Shown here in pieces: positions 6,431 to 15,841 of a DNA stretch of 15,841 nucleotides (positions within the stretch are counted from its first letter, which is position 1; every line of letters begins with the position of its first letter). The DNA is taken from NCBI GenBank assembly GCA_946481275.1, contig CAMLMV010000082.1, forward strand, positions 1 through 15,841, read 5' to 3'. Source of the DNA: an uncultured Massilia sp. GTDB lineage: Bacteria > Pseudomonadota > Gammaproteobacteria > Burkholderiales > Burkholderiaceae. Under the pieces are notes generated by a model. That model was given only the letters and a program-made list of their open reading frames with translations. It did not search any database and was not told where the DNA came from. The translations under genes and the position numbers were made by a program.

Positions 6431-7471
6431 TTACAGTCCCTCCAGTCCCAGTTCTTTCGCATGCGCCCGCAGGAACGCCACCTGCGCCGCGCGCGTATCC
6501 GGCCCGCCGTAGGGCAGCAGGGTCCACTGCTCGGACGCCTGCATGTGCCGGCCCGGCGCCAGCGTCACGTACGGCGCGTGCACCTCCATCTCCATCAATC
6601 CCTTCTCGGGCGCTTCCGGCTGCCAGTCGTTGTACAACTCGATCTGGCCCTGGTCCGGATGGATGGCCGTGCGCGGCTGGTGCGCGAACTGGATCACCAG
6701 CACCTGGCCTTTATAAAAACCCGCCATCCAGCCGCTTGAGGGCTGCAGCAGCATCTTGCCGTTGCGGTGCGGCTGGCCTTTGCCCGCCGGGTAGGCGTCC
6801 AGCGAGAACAGGCCGTCGGCCAGCGTCCACGTGAGCGGCACCATGTCCGGCTTCGGTTCGATGGCCTGCTGGCGCACGTCCTCGCGGCGCGCGACGGGCA
6901 CGTACACGCGCGTGTCCCCGTGGGCACGCGTGTTGAACCAGATGTCCCACGCCACCTGCGTCTTGCGCGTGTTGGCCGCGTCGACGTCCAGGCGCAGGCT
7001 GTGCGGCTTGCCCGGCACGAGGCTGTAGCGTTTCACCAGCTGCAGGCCGTTCACGGGGCTGGCCGGGCTCGCGAGCGTGACGGCGTCCGGGCGCTTGTCC
7101 TCGACCTTGTAGCGGGCGAGGCTCAGCCACGGATCGGGCGGCCAGGGCAGGCCGGAACGCGCCGGGTTCACGTCCTGGTGCGACCACCATTCCTTCTGCG
7201 GGCCGACCCAGATCTCGTGGCCGAGCCAGCCGACGTTCTCGGTGGTCGGCTTGATGTCGGCATGCGGATCGCCGGCCGCCAGGTCCGCCTTGAGGAAGTT
7301 GGGTTGCCCCGCCAGCGCGAACGACAGCAGCCGGCCGCCGATGGCGTCGGTGACGGTCGCGCGTACGCTGCCGGTGTCGAGGGTGTGGACGGGAATGTCG
7401 GCTGCCTGTGCGGCAGCGGTAAGGGCACAAGACAGGGCGAGCGCCGTAGCGGTTTTCTTTGGAGTGGGCAT
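6431..7471 (-). CDS. Secreted DUF4380-like protein
   Basis: A 346-residue protein of unknown activity. The N-terminus (MPTPKKTATALALSCALTAAAQAA) is a clear Sec signal peptide cleaved near residue 24, with no lipobox Cys, so the mature protein is probably periplasmic. The mature part begins with a GGRLLSF motif and continues with VGPQKEWW, GLPWPPDPW and a VNGLQLVKRYSL segment, which resemble DUF4380 proteins. That family has a galactose-mutarotase-like beta-sandwich thought to bind carbohydrate; assignment is by eye. It lies 53 nt downstream of the binding-protein-like gene and could be the last gene of the maeB transcript. No ribosome-binding site precedes its ATG; instead a 15-bp inverted repeat runs into the start codon. 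A carbohydrate-binding or epimerase-like role is possible, but no catalytic residue can be named. Confidence 0.7.
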   Translation of the reverse strand: MPTPKKTATALALSCALTAAAQAADIPVHTLDTGSVRATVTDAIGGRLLSFALAGQPNFLKADLAAGDPHADIKPTTENVGWLGHEIWVGPQKEWWSHQDVNPARSGLPWPPDPWLSLARYKVEDKRPDAVTLASPASPVNGLQLVKRYSLVPGKPHSLRLDVDAANTRKTQVAWDIWFNTRAHGDTRVYVPVARREDVRQQAIEPKPDMVPLTWTLADGLFSLDAYPAGKGQPHRNGKMLLQPSSGWMAGFYKGQVLVIQFAHQPRTAIHPDQGQIELYNDWQPEAPEKGLMEMEVHAPYVTLAPGRHMQASEQWTLLPYGGPDTRAAQVAFLRAHAKELGLEGL

Positions 7472-7516
7472 AAGCTGTCGGGCTGGGTGTGAAATCGGTT
7501 TCAGCCCGACAGCTTA
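7471..7516 (-). promoter_or_regulatory. 15-bp inverted repeat ending at the DUF4380-like start codon
   Basis: taagctgtcgggctg (7471-7485) and cagcccgacagctta (7502-7516) are perfect inverted copies around a 16-nt loop. On the mRNA the 3' arm ends with the A of the ATG, so the whole initiation region is in the stem. No T tract follows it. It may lock translation, stabilise the upstream message, or bind a regulator. Confidence 0.6.
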
Positions 7517-7524
7517 GCAAAGAA

Positions 7525-8228
7525 TCACCCCGGCGGGGCGACCGATGCGCCTTCGATCCCGTGACGCTTCAACGCGTCCGCCACGAAGCCGCCCGCCTTC
7601 ATCTCTTCGACGAACGCGGCGAGGTACGAAGCCGCCTCCTCGCCGCGCGACTTCGGCACGCCCATTGCCTGCTGGATGACCATGAAGCGGCCATCCAGCA
7701 GGCGCAGGCCGGGCTTCCCGCGCGCGTCCGCTTCCAGCTGCTGGCGCACGCCGGCAGCCACGTCGGCGCCCTGTTCGAGGAACGTCGGCACGACGGCGGG
7801 CGAGGAGGGCGCACGCACGATCTGCGCCTGCCGCAGCTCTCGGGTCAGGAACAGGTCGTACGCACTGCCCTTGCCGACGACGACGCGGTGCGCCGCCCGG
7901 TCGACGTCCTCGTTGGCGCGGATGGGGGACTCCTCCTTCACGAGGTAGCTGCCCTCGATCAGCACGTACGGCGCCGTGAACGCGATGCCGGCGCCGCGCG
8001 CGGGATCGATGGCGAAGAAGCCGATGTCCGCGCGTTCGCCGGCGACGGCATCCACCGACTTGCCGGCCGTGTCGACGACGACGAGTTCCAGGTCCACGCC
8101 GAGCCGCCGCGCGAATTCGCGGGCGAGATCGACAGACACGCCCCCCGCGCCGCCTTCACCCGCGGCATGCGCGAGGATCGGGTTGCCCAGGTTGATCGCG
8201 GCGCGCAGCCTGCCGGTCGGTGTGAAGG

Positions 8229-8232
<4 letters not shown>
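7525..8232 (-). CDS. Signal-less solute-binding-protein-like protein (SBP family 3)
   Basis: A 235-residue protein with the two-lobed fold of amino-acid ABC-transporter binding proteins: GRLRAAINLGNP at the start, GGVSVDLAREFARRLGV (about 30-46), ADIGFFAIDPARGAGIAFTAPYV (the typical ligand-site stretch), and a C-terminal FVEEMKAGGFV helix. It lacks any N-terminal hydrophobic segment, so by sequence it stays in the cytoplasm. No permease or ATPase gene is nearby. Its ATG overlaps the maeB stop (ATGA, 4 nt), and only a weak gag precedes it, so translation is probably coupled to maeB. Signal-less relatives are common in Burkholderiales, so the missing signal is probably not a truncation. It may sense a small acid, or act as a cyclohexadienyl-dehydratase-like enzyme, since that family shares this fold; neither is shown here. 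Confidence 0.78.
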
Positions 8233-10427
<2,195 letters not shown>

Positions 10428-10648
10428 GATTTCTCCTATGCCGCTTTGCGCGGACGATGTTATGGATTCGTTGCGGCCATCCGGCGCACGGCAGGGACCG
10501 TGCGGGGAGGCAGGCCGGGACATCCGCCGCGCCCGATTCGGCGGCGGGTGGTGGTGCGCCTCCGTTGCCCGCACGGCGTGGTGGCCGGGGCTGTGCGCGC
10601 GCTCCTGGCGCGGGCGCGGACGGGGCGCCGTGTCCACGGCGATACGCG

Positions 10649-10678
10649 ATCATACGTGATCGCGGGCGATGTTGCCTA
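10649..10678 (-). promoter_or_regulatory. Candidate maeB promoter overlapping a palindrome
   Basis: On the minus strand TAGGCA (10678-10673, four of six) is followed after 18 nt by TATGAT (10654-10649, five of six). The -10 box lies inside the palindrome gcgatca-tacg-tgatcgc (10646-10663), a possible operator. The leader to maeB would be about 215 nt of GC-rich DNA. The 272-bp gap between the flavin reductase gene and maeB holds no other gene that I can support. Confidence 0.35.
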
Positions 10679-10699
10679 CTTCGCCAGATATTCCGTATA

Positions 10700-11317
10700 T
10701 CACTGTGGCCTGAACATGCGGAACAGTTGCTCCGGACCGACCTCGAAATAGTCGGCGGGGCCGCCGCCGCGCAGGATGTGGCCGGCGCGTGCCGTGTCGT
10801 AGACGCCGTCCTTCAGGAGTGTCCGGGCTATGTGCACGCCGACGACTTCGCCCAGCACGAGCCAGCTCGGCGCCGGCTGCCCGTCCGCGCCCTGCAGGCG
10901 GATGAGCTGGGTGAGTTTGCATTCGAACGAGACCGGGGCTTCGAGCACGCGCGGCACGTCCACGAGACGCGACGCGGCGGGCGTGAGGCCGGCCAGCGCG
11001 AACTCGTCGACGTCGGGCGGGACCATCGCGCAGGTGGCGTTCATGCGGTCGGCGAGGGCGCGCGTGGCCAGGTTCCAGCAGAACCGTCCCGTTTCCTCGA
11101 CGTTGCGGACGGTGTCCTTGTAGCCGATGCTGGCGAAGCCGACGATCGGGGGCGTGTAGTTGAACGCGTTGAAGAAGCTGTACGGCGCGAGGTTCAGGAC
11201 GCCGGCGCGGCTCCTGGTCGAGATCCAGCCGATGGGGCGGGGCCCGACGATGGCGTTGAAGGGATCGTGCGGCAGGCCGTGGCCGGCGCGCGGTTCGTAG
11301 AAATGGATGTCGTTCAT
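10700..11317 (-). CDS. Flavin reductase-like FMN-binding protein
   Basis: A 205-residue flavoprotein of the flavin-reductase/DIM6-NTAB split-barrel family, which binds FMN and reduces flavin with NAD(P)H or acts as a small oxidoreductase. The signature GPRPIGWISTRSRAGVLNLA (about 25-44), then PYSFFNAFNYTPP and NVEETGRFCWNLAT, forms the FMN phosphate and isoalloxazine site. I chose ATG 11317 because the family starts with a short MNDIHFYEP-type lead-in; an ATG nine codons upstream (11344) is possible, and neither has a good ribosome-binding site. It follows the lactonase gene by 108 nt across a hairpin, so it may be only partly co-transcribed. Its link to sugar-acid metabolism is unclear, and no partner monooxygenase is nearby. 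Family is secure, substrate unknown. Confidence 0.85.
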   Translation of the reverse strand: MNDIHFYEPRAGHGLPHDPFNAIVGPRPIGWISTRSRAGVLNLAPYSFFNAFNYTPPIVGFASIGYKDTVRNVEETGRFCWNLATRALADRMNATCAMVPPDVDEFALAGLTPAASRLVDVPRVLEAPVSFECKLTQLIRLQGADGQPAPSWLVLGEVVGVHIARTLLKDGVYDTARAGHILRGGGPADYFEVGPEQLFRMFRPQ

Positions 11318-11400
11318 GCAAGTACGATACCGCATCGGCGTCATCCGTGCAGGCGACGTCTATCTGCAACTAACCGACCGTGTGCGGTACCCAACAAGCA

Positions 11401-11423
11401 GGGTGGGCACATCGTGCCCACGC
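11401..11423. repeat. Second copy of the gtgggcac hairpin repeat
   Basis: agggtgggcac-at-cgtgcccacg matches the element at 6401-6423 at 21 of 23 positions; only the loop differs (atc against ccc). The stem gtgggcac/gtgcccac (11404-11422) is 8 bp with a 3-nt loop. It starts 3 nt after the lactonase stop, as the other copy lies just after the DUF4380-like stop, which points to a 3'-end role or a mobile REP-like unit. Confidence 0.65.
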
Positions 11424-11425
11424 GT

Positions 11426-12313
11426 TCAGCCGGCAAATGCGATCTCCGGCACCCCGGTTACCCCAGGGCGTACCATCAGCACGGCGCCCGCCAACGCATC
11501 ATCCTCATGCCCCGGCTGCACGATCGACGTGATCAGCAGGGTATCCAGATCCGGCCCGCCAAAGCACGGCATCGACGGCTTCGCCACCGGCAGCGCGAGT
11601 TCCCGATCCAGCTTCCCCGCCGGCGTGAACCGAAGCAGGCTGGCCCCATCATTCCCCGCGACCCAGTAACAGCCATCGCTGTCCATCGCCGCACCATCCG
11701 GCCGGCCCGCATACGCCACCATGTCGACGAGCAGGCGCCGGTTGTGCGGTACTCCCGCGTCGACGTCGTAGTCGAAGGTCCACACGCGCCGGCGTGTCGG
11801 GTGCGAATCGGACAGGTACATCGTGCGTCCGTCGGGCGACCACGCGAGGCCGTTCTGCGTGACGAGGCCGGACACGAGCGGCGCGGACAGGCCCTTGCCG
11901 TCGTAGCGGTACAGCCGCCCGATCGGCAGCGCGGCCGCCATGTCCATCCACATCGTGCCGCTCCAGAAGCGGCCTTGCCGGTCCGTGCGGCCGTCGTTGA
12001 AGCGCATGCCGGGCGCCAGTTCGGGCGGTGCGGCGAGGCGTTCCGCGCGGACGCTCCCGTCCTCCTGCAGGTCGACGGCGAAGATGCCCGTCTCCATGCC
12101 CGCGATCAGGCCGCCCCGGGCGCGCGGCGCGATGCAGGCGACCATCTCGGCGGCCGTCCAGTGGCGCGTCGCCCCCGATGCATGGTCCAGGCGCCAGATG
12201 CGGCGGGCGGGGATGTCGACCCAGTACCAGGCCTGTTCCTCCGCGTGCCAGACGGGGCTCTCGCCCACGGCGCAGCTGACGCCGTGGACACGTTCGACGA
12301 TCGCTTCAGGCAT
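11426..12313 (-). CDS. SMP-30/gluconolactonase-family lactonase
   Basis: A 295-residue six-bladed beta-propeller that hydrolyses sugar-acid lactones with a divalent metal. Expected metal ligands are all present: Glu18 in GESPVWH, Asn154 in TQNGLAWSPDG and Asp206 in GRPDGAAMD. The substrate-site Arg104/Asn106 of RFNDGRTDRQG is also present. Residues 18 and 154 coincide with the numbering of human SMP30. No signal peptide, so it acts in the cytoplasm. It starts within the end of the transporter gene (8-nt overlap), with a strong ggaggag ribosome-binding site, so the two are translated together. Next to kdgD and the semialdehyde dehydrogenase, the likely substrate is galactaro- or glucaro-lactone made by uronate dehydrogenase, or an aldonolactone such as L-arabinonolactone; the choice is inference. 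Confidence 0.88.
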   Translation of the reverse strand: MPEAIVERVHGVSCAVGESPVWHAEEQAWYWVDIPARRIWRLDHASGATRHWTAAEMVACIAPRARGGLIAGMETGIFAVDLQEDGSVRAERLAAPPELAPGMRFNDGRTDRQGRFWSGTMWMDMAAALPIGRLYRYDGKGLSAPLVSGLVTQNGLAWSPDGRTMYLSDSHPTRRRVWTFDYDVDAGVPHNRRLLVDMVAYAGRPDGAAMDSDGCYWVAGNDGASLLRFTPAGKLDRELALPVAKPSMPCFGGPDLDTLLITSIVQPGHEDDALAGAVLMVRPGVTGVPEIAFAG

Positions 12314-13715
12314 GCGCCAGCTCCTCCGGCAGGCGGACCATGTCCTGCGTCGGCACGAGCACCTTCATGATGCCCCACGCGGCGAGATAGGCCAGCGCGC
12401 AGAACGCGAACATGATCATGTAGCCCGTCTGGATCTTGCCTTGCGCGCCGTAGTAGTCGAACAGCATGCCGCCGATCTTGGTCACGAGCACGCCGCCGAT
12501 GCCGCCCGCGAGGCCGCCGATACCGACGACGGAGGCCACGCAATGGCGCGGGAACAGGTCCGACGTGATCGTCAGCACGTTGGCGGACCACGCCTGGTGG
12601 GCAGACGCGCCGATGCCGATCAGGATCACGGGCACCCAGTAGCCCAGGTGGCCCAGCGGCTGCGCCAGCAGCACGACGAGCGGGAAGAACGCGATCAGCA
12701 GCATGGCCTTCATGCGGCTGTCGTACGGGGCGGCGCCTTTGCGCATGAAGCGCGACGGGAGCGCGCCGCCGCCGATGCTGCCGACCATCGTCATGCTGTA
12801 CAGGACGGCCAGCGGCAGCACGAGGTCGGACGTCGCCATGCCGTACTTGTCGGTCAGGTATTTCGGGAGCCAGAACAGGAAGAACCACCACACGCCGTCC
12901 GTCATGAATTTGCCGACGACGAAGGCCCACGTCTGGCGCAGGCCGAGCAAGGTGCGCCAGCCTGGTGCCGGACCGGTCGCGGCGACGGGCGCGGTGGCGA
13001 CGTCGTCGCTGCGGATGTACTCGAGCTCCGCGCGCGACAGGCGGCGCTGGCGTGCCGGCTCGTCGAACAGGAAGACCCAGAACACGACCCACAGGAAGCC
13101 GACGGCGCCGATCCAGATGAACGCGGCCTGCCAGCCCCAGATCGCCGCGAGCACCGGCACCGTCAGCGGCGCCAGGATCGCGCCGATGTTGGCGCCGGAA
13201 TTGAAGATGCCTGTCGCGAAGGAGCGCTCGGACTTGGGAAAGTATTCCGCCGTCGCGCGGATCGCGGCCGGGAAGTTGCCCGCCTCGCCGATCGCGAGGA
13301 TCGTGCGCGCGATGATGAAGCCGATGACGGACGCCGGCACGGCGAGGCCGAGCAGCGATTTCAGGCCGTTGCCCAGTTCGATCGAATAGGCGTGGGCGAC
13401 AGCGCCAGCGGACCACACGACGATGGCGAGGACGTACGCGGTCTTGGTGCCCAGGCGGTCGACGATGCGGCCCGCGAACAGCAGGGCGATCGCGTACATG
13501 AACTGGAAGGCGGCGGCGATGTTGGCGTAGTCCGTGTTGGACCAGCCGAATTCTTTCGACAGCGACGGCGCGAGAAGGCTCAGCACCTGGCGGTCGAGGT
13601 AGTTGACGGTGGTGGCGAAGAACAGCAGGGCGCAGATGGTCCACCGGTAGTTGCCGCCGGCGGGCCGGGCGGCGGGGCTGGCGACTGCGGCGTCGCCGGT
13701 GCGGTTGCGGGTCAT
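12306..13715 (-). CDS. MFS sugar-acid transporter (hexuronate/aldarate type, ACS family)
   Basis: A 469-residue inner-membrane proton symporter with about twelve hydrophobic helices. A polar 22-residue tail leads into YRWTICALLFFATTVNYLDRQ; NYLDRQVLS (38-46) is typical of the ExuT/GudP/GarP branch of the anion:cation symporter family, and the MFS motif A appears as GRIVDRLGTK (82-91). A long hydrophilic loop near the middle (about residues 210-245, RRLSRAELEYIRSDD) is normal for the branch. It lies in the same transcript as kdgD, the semialdehyde dehydrogenase and the lactonase, supporting galacturonate, glucuronate, galactarate or glucarate as cargo. The ribosome-binding site is weak (aagg). 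Which acid is carried cannot be told from sequence. Confidence 0.88.
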   Translation of the reverse strand: MTRNRTGDAAVASPAARPAGGNYRWTICALLFFATTVNYLDRQVLSLLAPSLSKEFGWSNTDYANIAAAFQFMYAIALLFAGRIVDRLGTKTAYVLAIVVWSAGAVAHAYSIELGNGLKSLLGLAVPASVIGFIIARTILAIGEAGNFPAAIRATAEYFPKSERSFATGIFNSGANIGAILAPLTVPVLAAIWGWQAAFIWIGAVGFLWVVFWVFLFDEPARQRRLSRAELEYIRSDDVATAPVAATGPAPGWRTLLGLRQTWAFVVGKFMTDGVWWFFLFWLPKYLTDKYGMATSDLVLPLAVLYSMTMVGSIGGGALPSRFMRKGAAPYDSRMKAMLLIAFFPLVVLLAQPLGHLGYWVPVILIGIGASAHQAWSANVLTITSDLFPRHCVASVVGIGGLAGGIGGVLVTKIGGMLFDYYGAQGKIQTGYMIMFAFCALAYLAAWGIMKVLVPTQDMVRLPEELAHA

Positions 13716-13750
13716 GGTCAGGCCTTATGTTTGATTATGCTGACGGTCGC

Positions 13751-13774
13751 GCGGCCGGCGTCTCCTCCGGCCGC
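13751..13774. promoter_or_regulatory. Intercistronic hairpin between semialdehyde dehydrogenase and transporter
   Basis: gcggccgg (13751-13758) pairs with ccggccgc (13767-13774) around an 8-nt loop in the 76-nt gap between two same-strand genes. No T tract follows on the minus strand, so it is more likely to set mRNA stability or partial read-through than full termination. Confidence 0.4.
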
Positions 13775-13791
13775 AACGGTCTACTTCATGA

Positions 13792-15372
13792 TCATTTCGC
13801 GAGCTGCAGCGTGCCGTCGACCATGCGCGCGAGGCCCAGCGGGTTGTCGTCGCGCAGGGCTTCCGGCAGCAGCTCGGCCGGCACGTCCTGGTAGCACACC
13901 GGGCGCAGGAAGCGCTCGATGGCGGTCGCGCCGACGGACGTCGTGCGGCTGTCCGACGTGGCCGGGAACGGGCCGCCATGCACCATGGCGTGCGACACTT
14001 CGACGCCGGTCGGGAAGCCGTTGAACAGCACGCGGCCGGCCTTGCGCTCCAGCGTCGGCAGCAGGCTGCCGGCCAGTTCGCGGTCGGCGGCGGTGGCGTG
14101 CACGGTCGCCGTCAGCTGGCCTTCCAGGTGGCGCGCCACGGCCAGCATCTCCGCTTCGTCGCGGCACGTGATGATCAGCGACGCCGGGCCGAAGATCTCT
14201 TCGTCCAGCGCCGGGCTGGCGATGTACGTGGCGGCGTCGCAGGCGTACAGCGCGGCCTGCGCGGCGCAGCCGGTGCCTTGGGCGCTGCCCTGGCCGACCA
14301 GTTGCACGCCTTCGATGCCCGAGCGGCGGCCGACGGCGTCGACATAGGCCTGGTGGATGCCCGCGGTGAGCATCGTGCCCGCGCCCTTGGCGGCCAGCGC
14401 ATCGGCGGCGGCGGCGCGGAATGCGTCGAGATCCTTGCCGGCGAGGGCGATGACGAGGCCCGGGTTCGTGCAGAACTGGCCGACGCCCAGCGTGAGCGAA
14501 TCGACGAATGCGCCGGCCAGCTTCGCGCCGCCCGCGGCGAGGGCGCCCGGCAGCATGAACACTGGATTGATGCTGCTCATCTCGGCGTAGACGGGGATCG
14601 GTTCCTTGCGGGCGTTCGCCGTGCGCACGAGGGCGAGGCCGCCCTGGCGCGAGCCGGTGAAGCCGACGGCCTTGATGGCCGGGTGCGCGGCCAGCGCCTG
14701 GCCGGCCACGCGGCCTTCGCCGATCAGCATCGAGAACACGCCGTCCGGCATGCCGCAGTCTTCGGCGGCCCGGCGCACCGCCTTGCCGACCAGTTCCGAC
14801 GTGCCGAGGTGGGCGCTGTGCGCCTTCACGACGACGGGGCAGCCGGCCGCCAGCGCGGACGCGGTGTCGCCGCCGGCGACGGAGAATGCGAGCGGGAAGT
14901 TCGAGGCGCCAAAGACTGCCACGGGGCCCAGCGGGATCTTGCGCATGCGCAGGTCGGAACGGGGCGGCGTGCGCTGGGGCAGGGCGGAATCGAGCGTCGC
15001 TTCGAGGAAGACCCCGTCGCGCACGACCTTGGCGAACAGGCGCAGCTGGTTGCACGTGCGACCGCGCTCGCCTTCCAGGCGGGCCGTCGGCAGGCCGGAT
15101 TCGGCGGACGCGCGTTCGATCAGCGCGGGGCCGATGTCCATGATGCGGTCGGCGATGGTTTCCAGGAAGCGGGCGCGCAGTTCCAGCGGCAGGTTGCGGT
15201 ACGTGTCAAAGGCCTGTTCCGCGAGCGTGCACGCGGCGACGACGTCGTCTTCCGTCGCGAGGCCGAATTCCGGCTCCATCTGGGCACGGGTGGCCGGGTT
15301 GAAGGCGCGCGTGGTGCCGGCGCTGCCGCGTACGGCGCGGCGGCCGATGATCATTTCACCTTGAATCGTCAT
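13792..15372 (-). CDS. 2-oxoglutarate-semialdehyde (2,5-dioxovalerate) dehydrogenase
   Basis: A 526-residue aldehyde dehydrogenase that oxidises 2-oxoglutarate semialdehyde to 2-oxoglutarate with NAD(P)+, the last step of the aldarate and pentose oxidative routes. Catalytic Cys301 sits in [11 protein letters not shown], the general base Glu264 in [12 protein letters not shown], the oxyanion Asn158 in [10 protein letters not shown], the cofactor Lys183 in VVKAHSAH, and the nucleotide loop is GFTGSRQGG (238-245). GQFCTNPG with AEMSSINP is characteristic of the KGSADH group rather than of general aldehyde dehydrogenases. The length fits that group. The start has a strong aaggag ribosome-binding site. 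It follows kdgD by 32 nt, whose product is exactly its substrate. The first gene of this transcript lies beyond the window. Confidence 0.92.
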   Translation of the reverse strand: MTIQGEMIIGRRAVRGSAGTTRAFNPATRAQMEPEFGLATEDDVVAACTLAEQAFDTYRNLPLELRARFLETIADRIMDIGPALIERASAESGLPTARLEGERGRTCNQLRLFAKVVRDGVFLEATLDSALPQRTPPRSDLRMRKIPLGPVAVFGASNFPLAFSVAGGDTASALAAGCPVVVKAHSAHLGTSELVGKAVRRAAEDCGMPDGVFSMLIGEGRVAGQALAAHPAIKAVGFTGSRQGGLALVRTANARKEPIPVYAEMSSINPVFMLPGALAAGGAKLAGAFVDSLTLGVGQFCTNPGLVIALAGKDLDAFRAAAADALAAKGAGTMLTAGIHQAYVDAVGRRSGIEGVQLVGQGSAQGTGCAAQAALYACDAATYIASPALDEEIFGPASLIITCRDEAEMLAVARHLEGQLTATVHATAADRELAGSLLPTLERKAGRVLFNGFPTGVEVSHAMVHGGPFPATSDSRTTSVGATAIERFLRPVCYQDVPAELLPEALRDDNPLGLARMVDGTLQLAK

Positions 15373-15404
15373 GTTTTCTCCTTGCTGGTGTCGTTCTTTT
15401 TATT

Positions 15405-15841
<437 letters not shown>

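Noticed and set aside
3268..6462. A 1064-residue open frame antisense to the TonB receptor
   Set aside because: Its Arg/Val/Ala/His-rich translation mirrors the codon use of the real gene, has no recognisable motif and lacks a plausible start region. It is a GC-rich shadow frame.
7471..7516. An ordinary intrinsic terminator after the binding-protein-like gene
   Set aside because: There is no T tract on either strand after the stem, and the stem runs into the next start codon.
10428..10637. A 70-residue N-terminal extension of the malic enzyme
   Set aside because: The extra sequence is Arg/Pro/His-rich and unlike the family; ATG 10427 has a clear ribosome-binding site.

Overview
The window reads as a high-GC betaproteobacterial chromosome segment, most likely Oxalobacteraceae of the Massilia/Telluria type. 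This rests on protein character (a large TonB-dependent receptor of the Xanthomonas/Caulobacter sugar-uptake kind, a MaeB-type malic enzyme, an oxidative uronate/aldarate route) and GC-rich third codon positions. The taxon is inferred; no rRNA or tRNA gene is present to confirm it.

Layout. The left edge (1-583, minus) holds the first 194 residues of glucose-6-phosphate dehydrogenase (zwf). A gene-poor stretch follows (584-1399). It holds a strong plus-strand intrinsic terminator with no recognisable gene in front of it, and a cluster of REP-like inverted repeats that ends on the stop codon of the next gene. A LacI-family regulator (1400-2443, minus) lies divergent from a 986-residue TonB-dependent receptor (3388-6348, plus). 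The 944 bp between them contain several CG-centred palindromes of LacI-family type, a good TTGACA promoter with a cre-like operator on its expected start point, a roughly 267-nt leader with alternative hairpins, and a GC-rich island that may be a gene remnant.

From 6431 to the right edge every gene is on the minus strand. In transcription order they are: kdgD (partial, right edge), a 2-oxoglutarate-semialdehyde dehydrogenase, a hexuronate/aldarate-type MFS transporter, an SMP-30/gluconolactonase-family lactonase, a flavin reductase-like protein, maeB, a signal-less periplasmic-binding-protein-like protein whose start overlaps the maeB stop by 4 nt, and a secreted DUF4380-like protein.

How they may work together. 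KdgD converts 5-dehydro-4-deoxyglucarate to 2-oxoglutarate semialdehyde, the dehydrogenase oxidises that to 2-oxoglutarate, the MFS protein brings in the sugar acid, and the lactonase opens an aldarolactone. This is the lower half of the oxidative uronate/aldarate pathway; the uronate dehydrogenase and aldarate dehydratase are expected beyond the right edge. The TonB receptor and its LacI-family neighbour would suit uptake of an oligosaccharide or sugar acid across the outer membrane, but their substrate cannot be read from sequence. maeB can pull excess C4 acid to pyruvate, and zwf feeds the Entner-Doudoroff/pentose route; neither is obviously co-regulated with the uronate genes.

I saw no CRISPR array, intact insertion sequence, phage gene or obvious defence system. 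The most interesting material is regulatory: the receptor control region, the repeated gtgggcac-NNN-gtgcccac hairpins after genes, and a 15-bp inverted repeat that runs into the start codon of the DUF4380-like gene.
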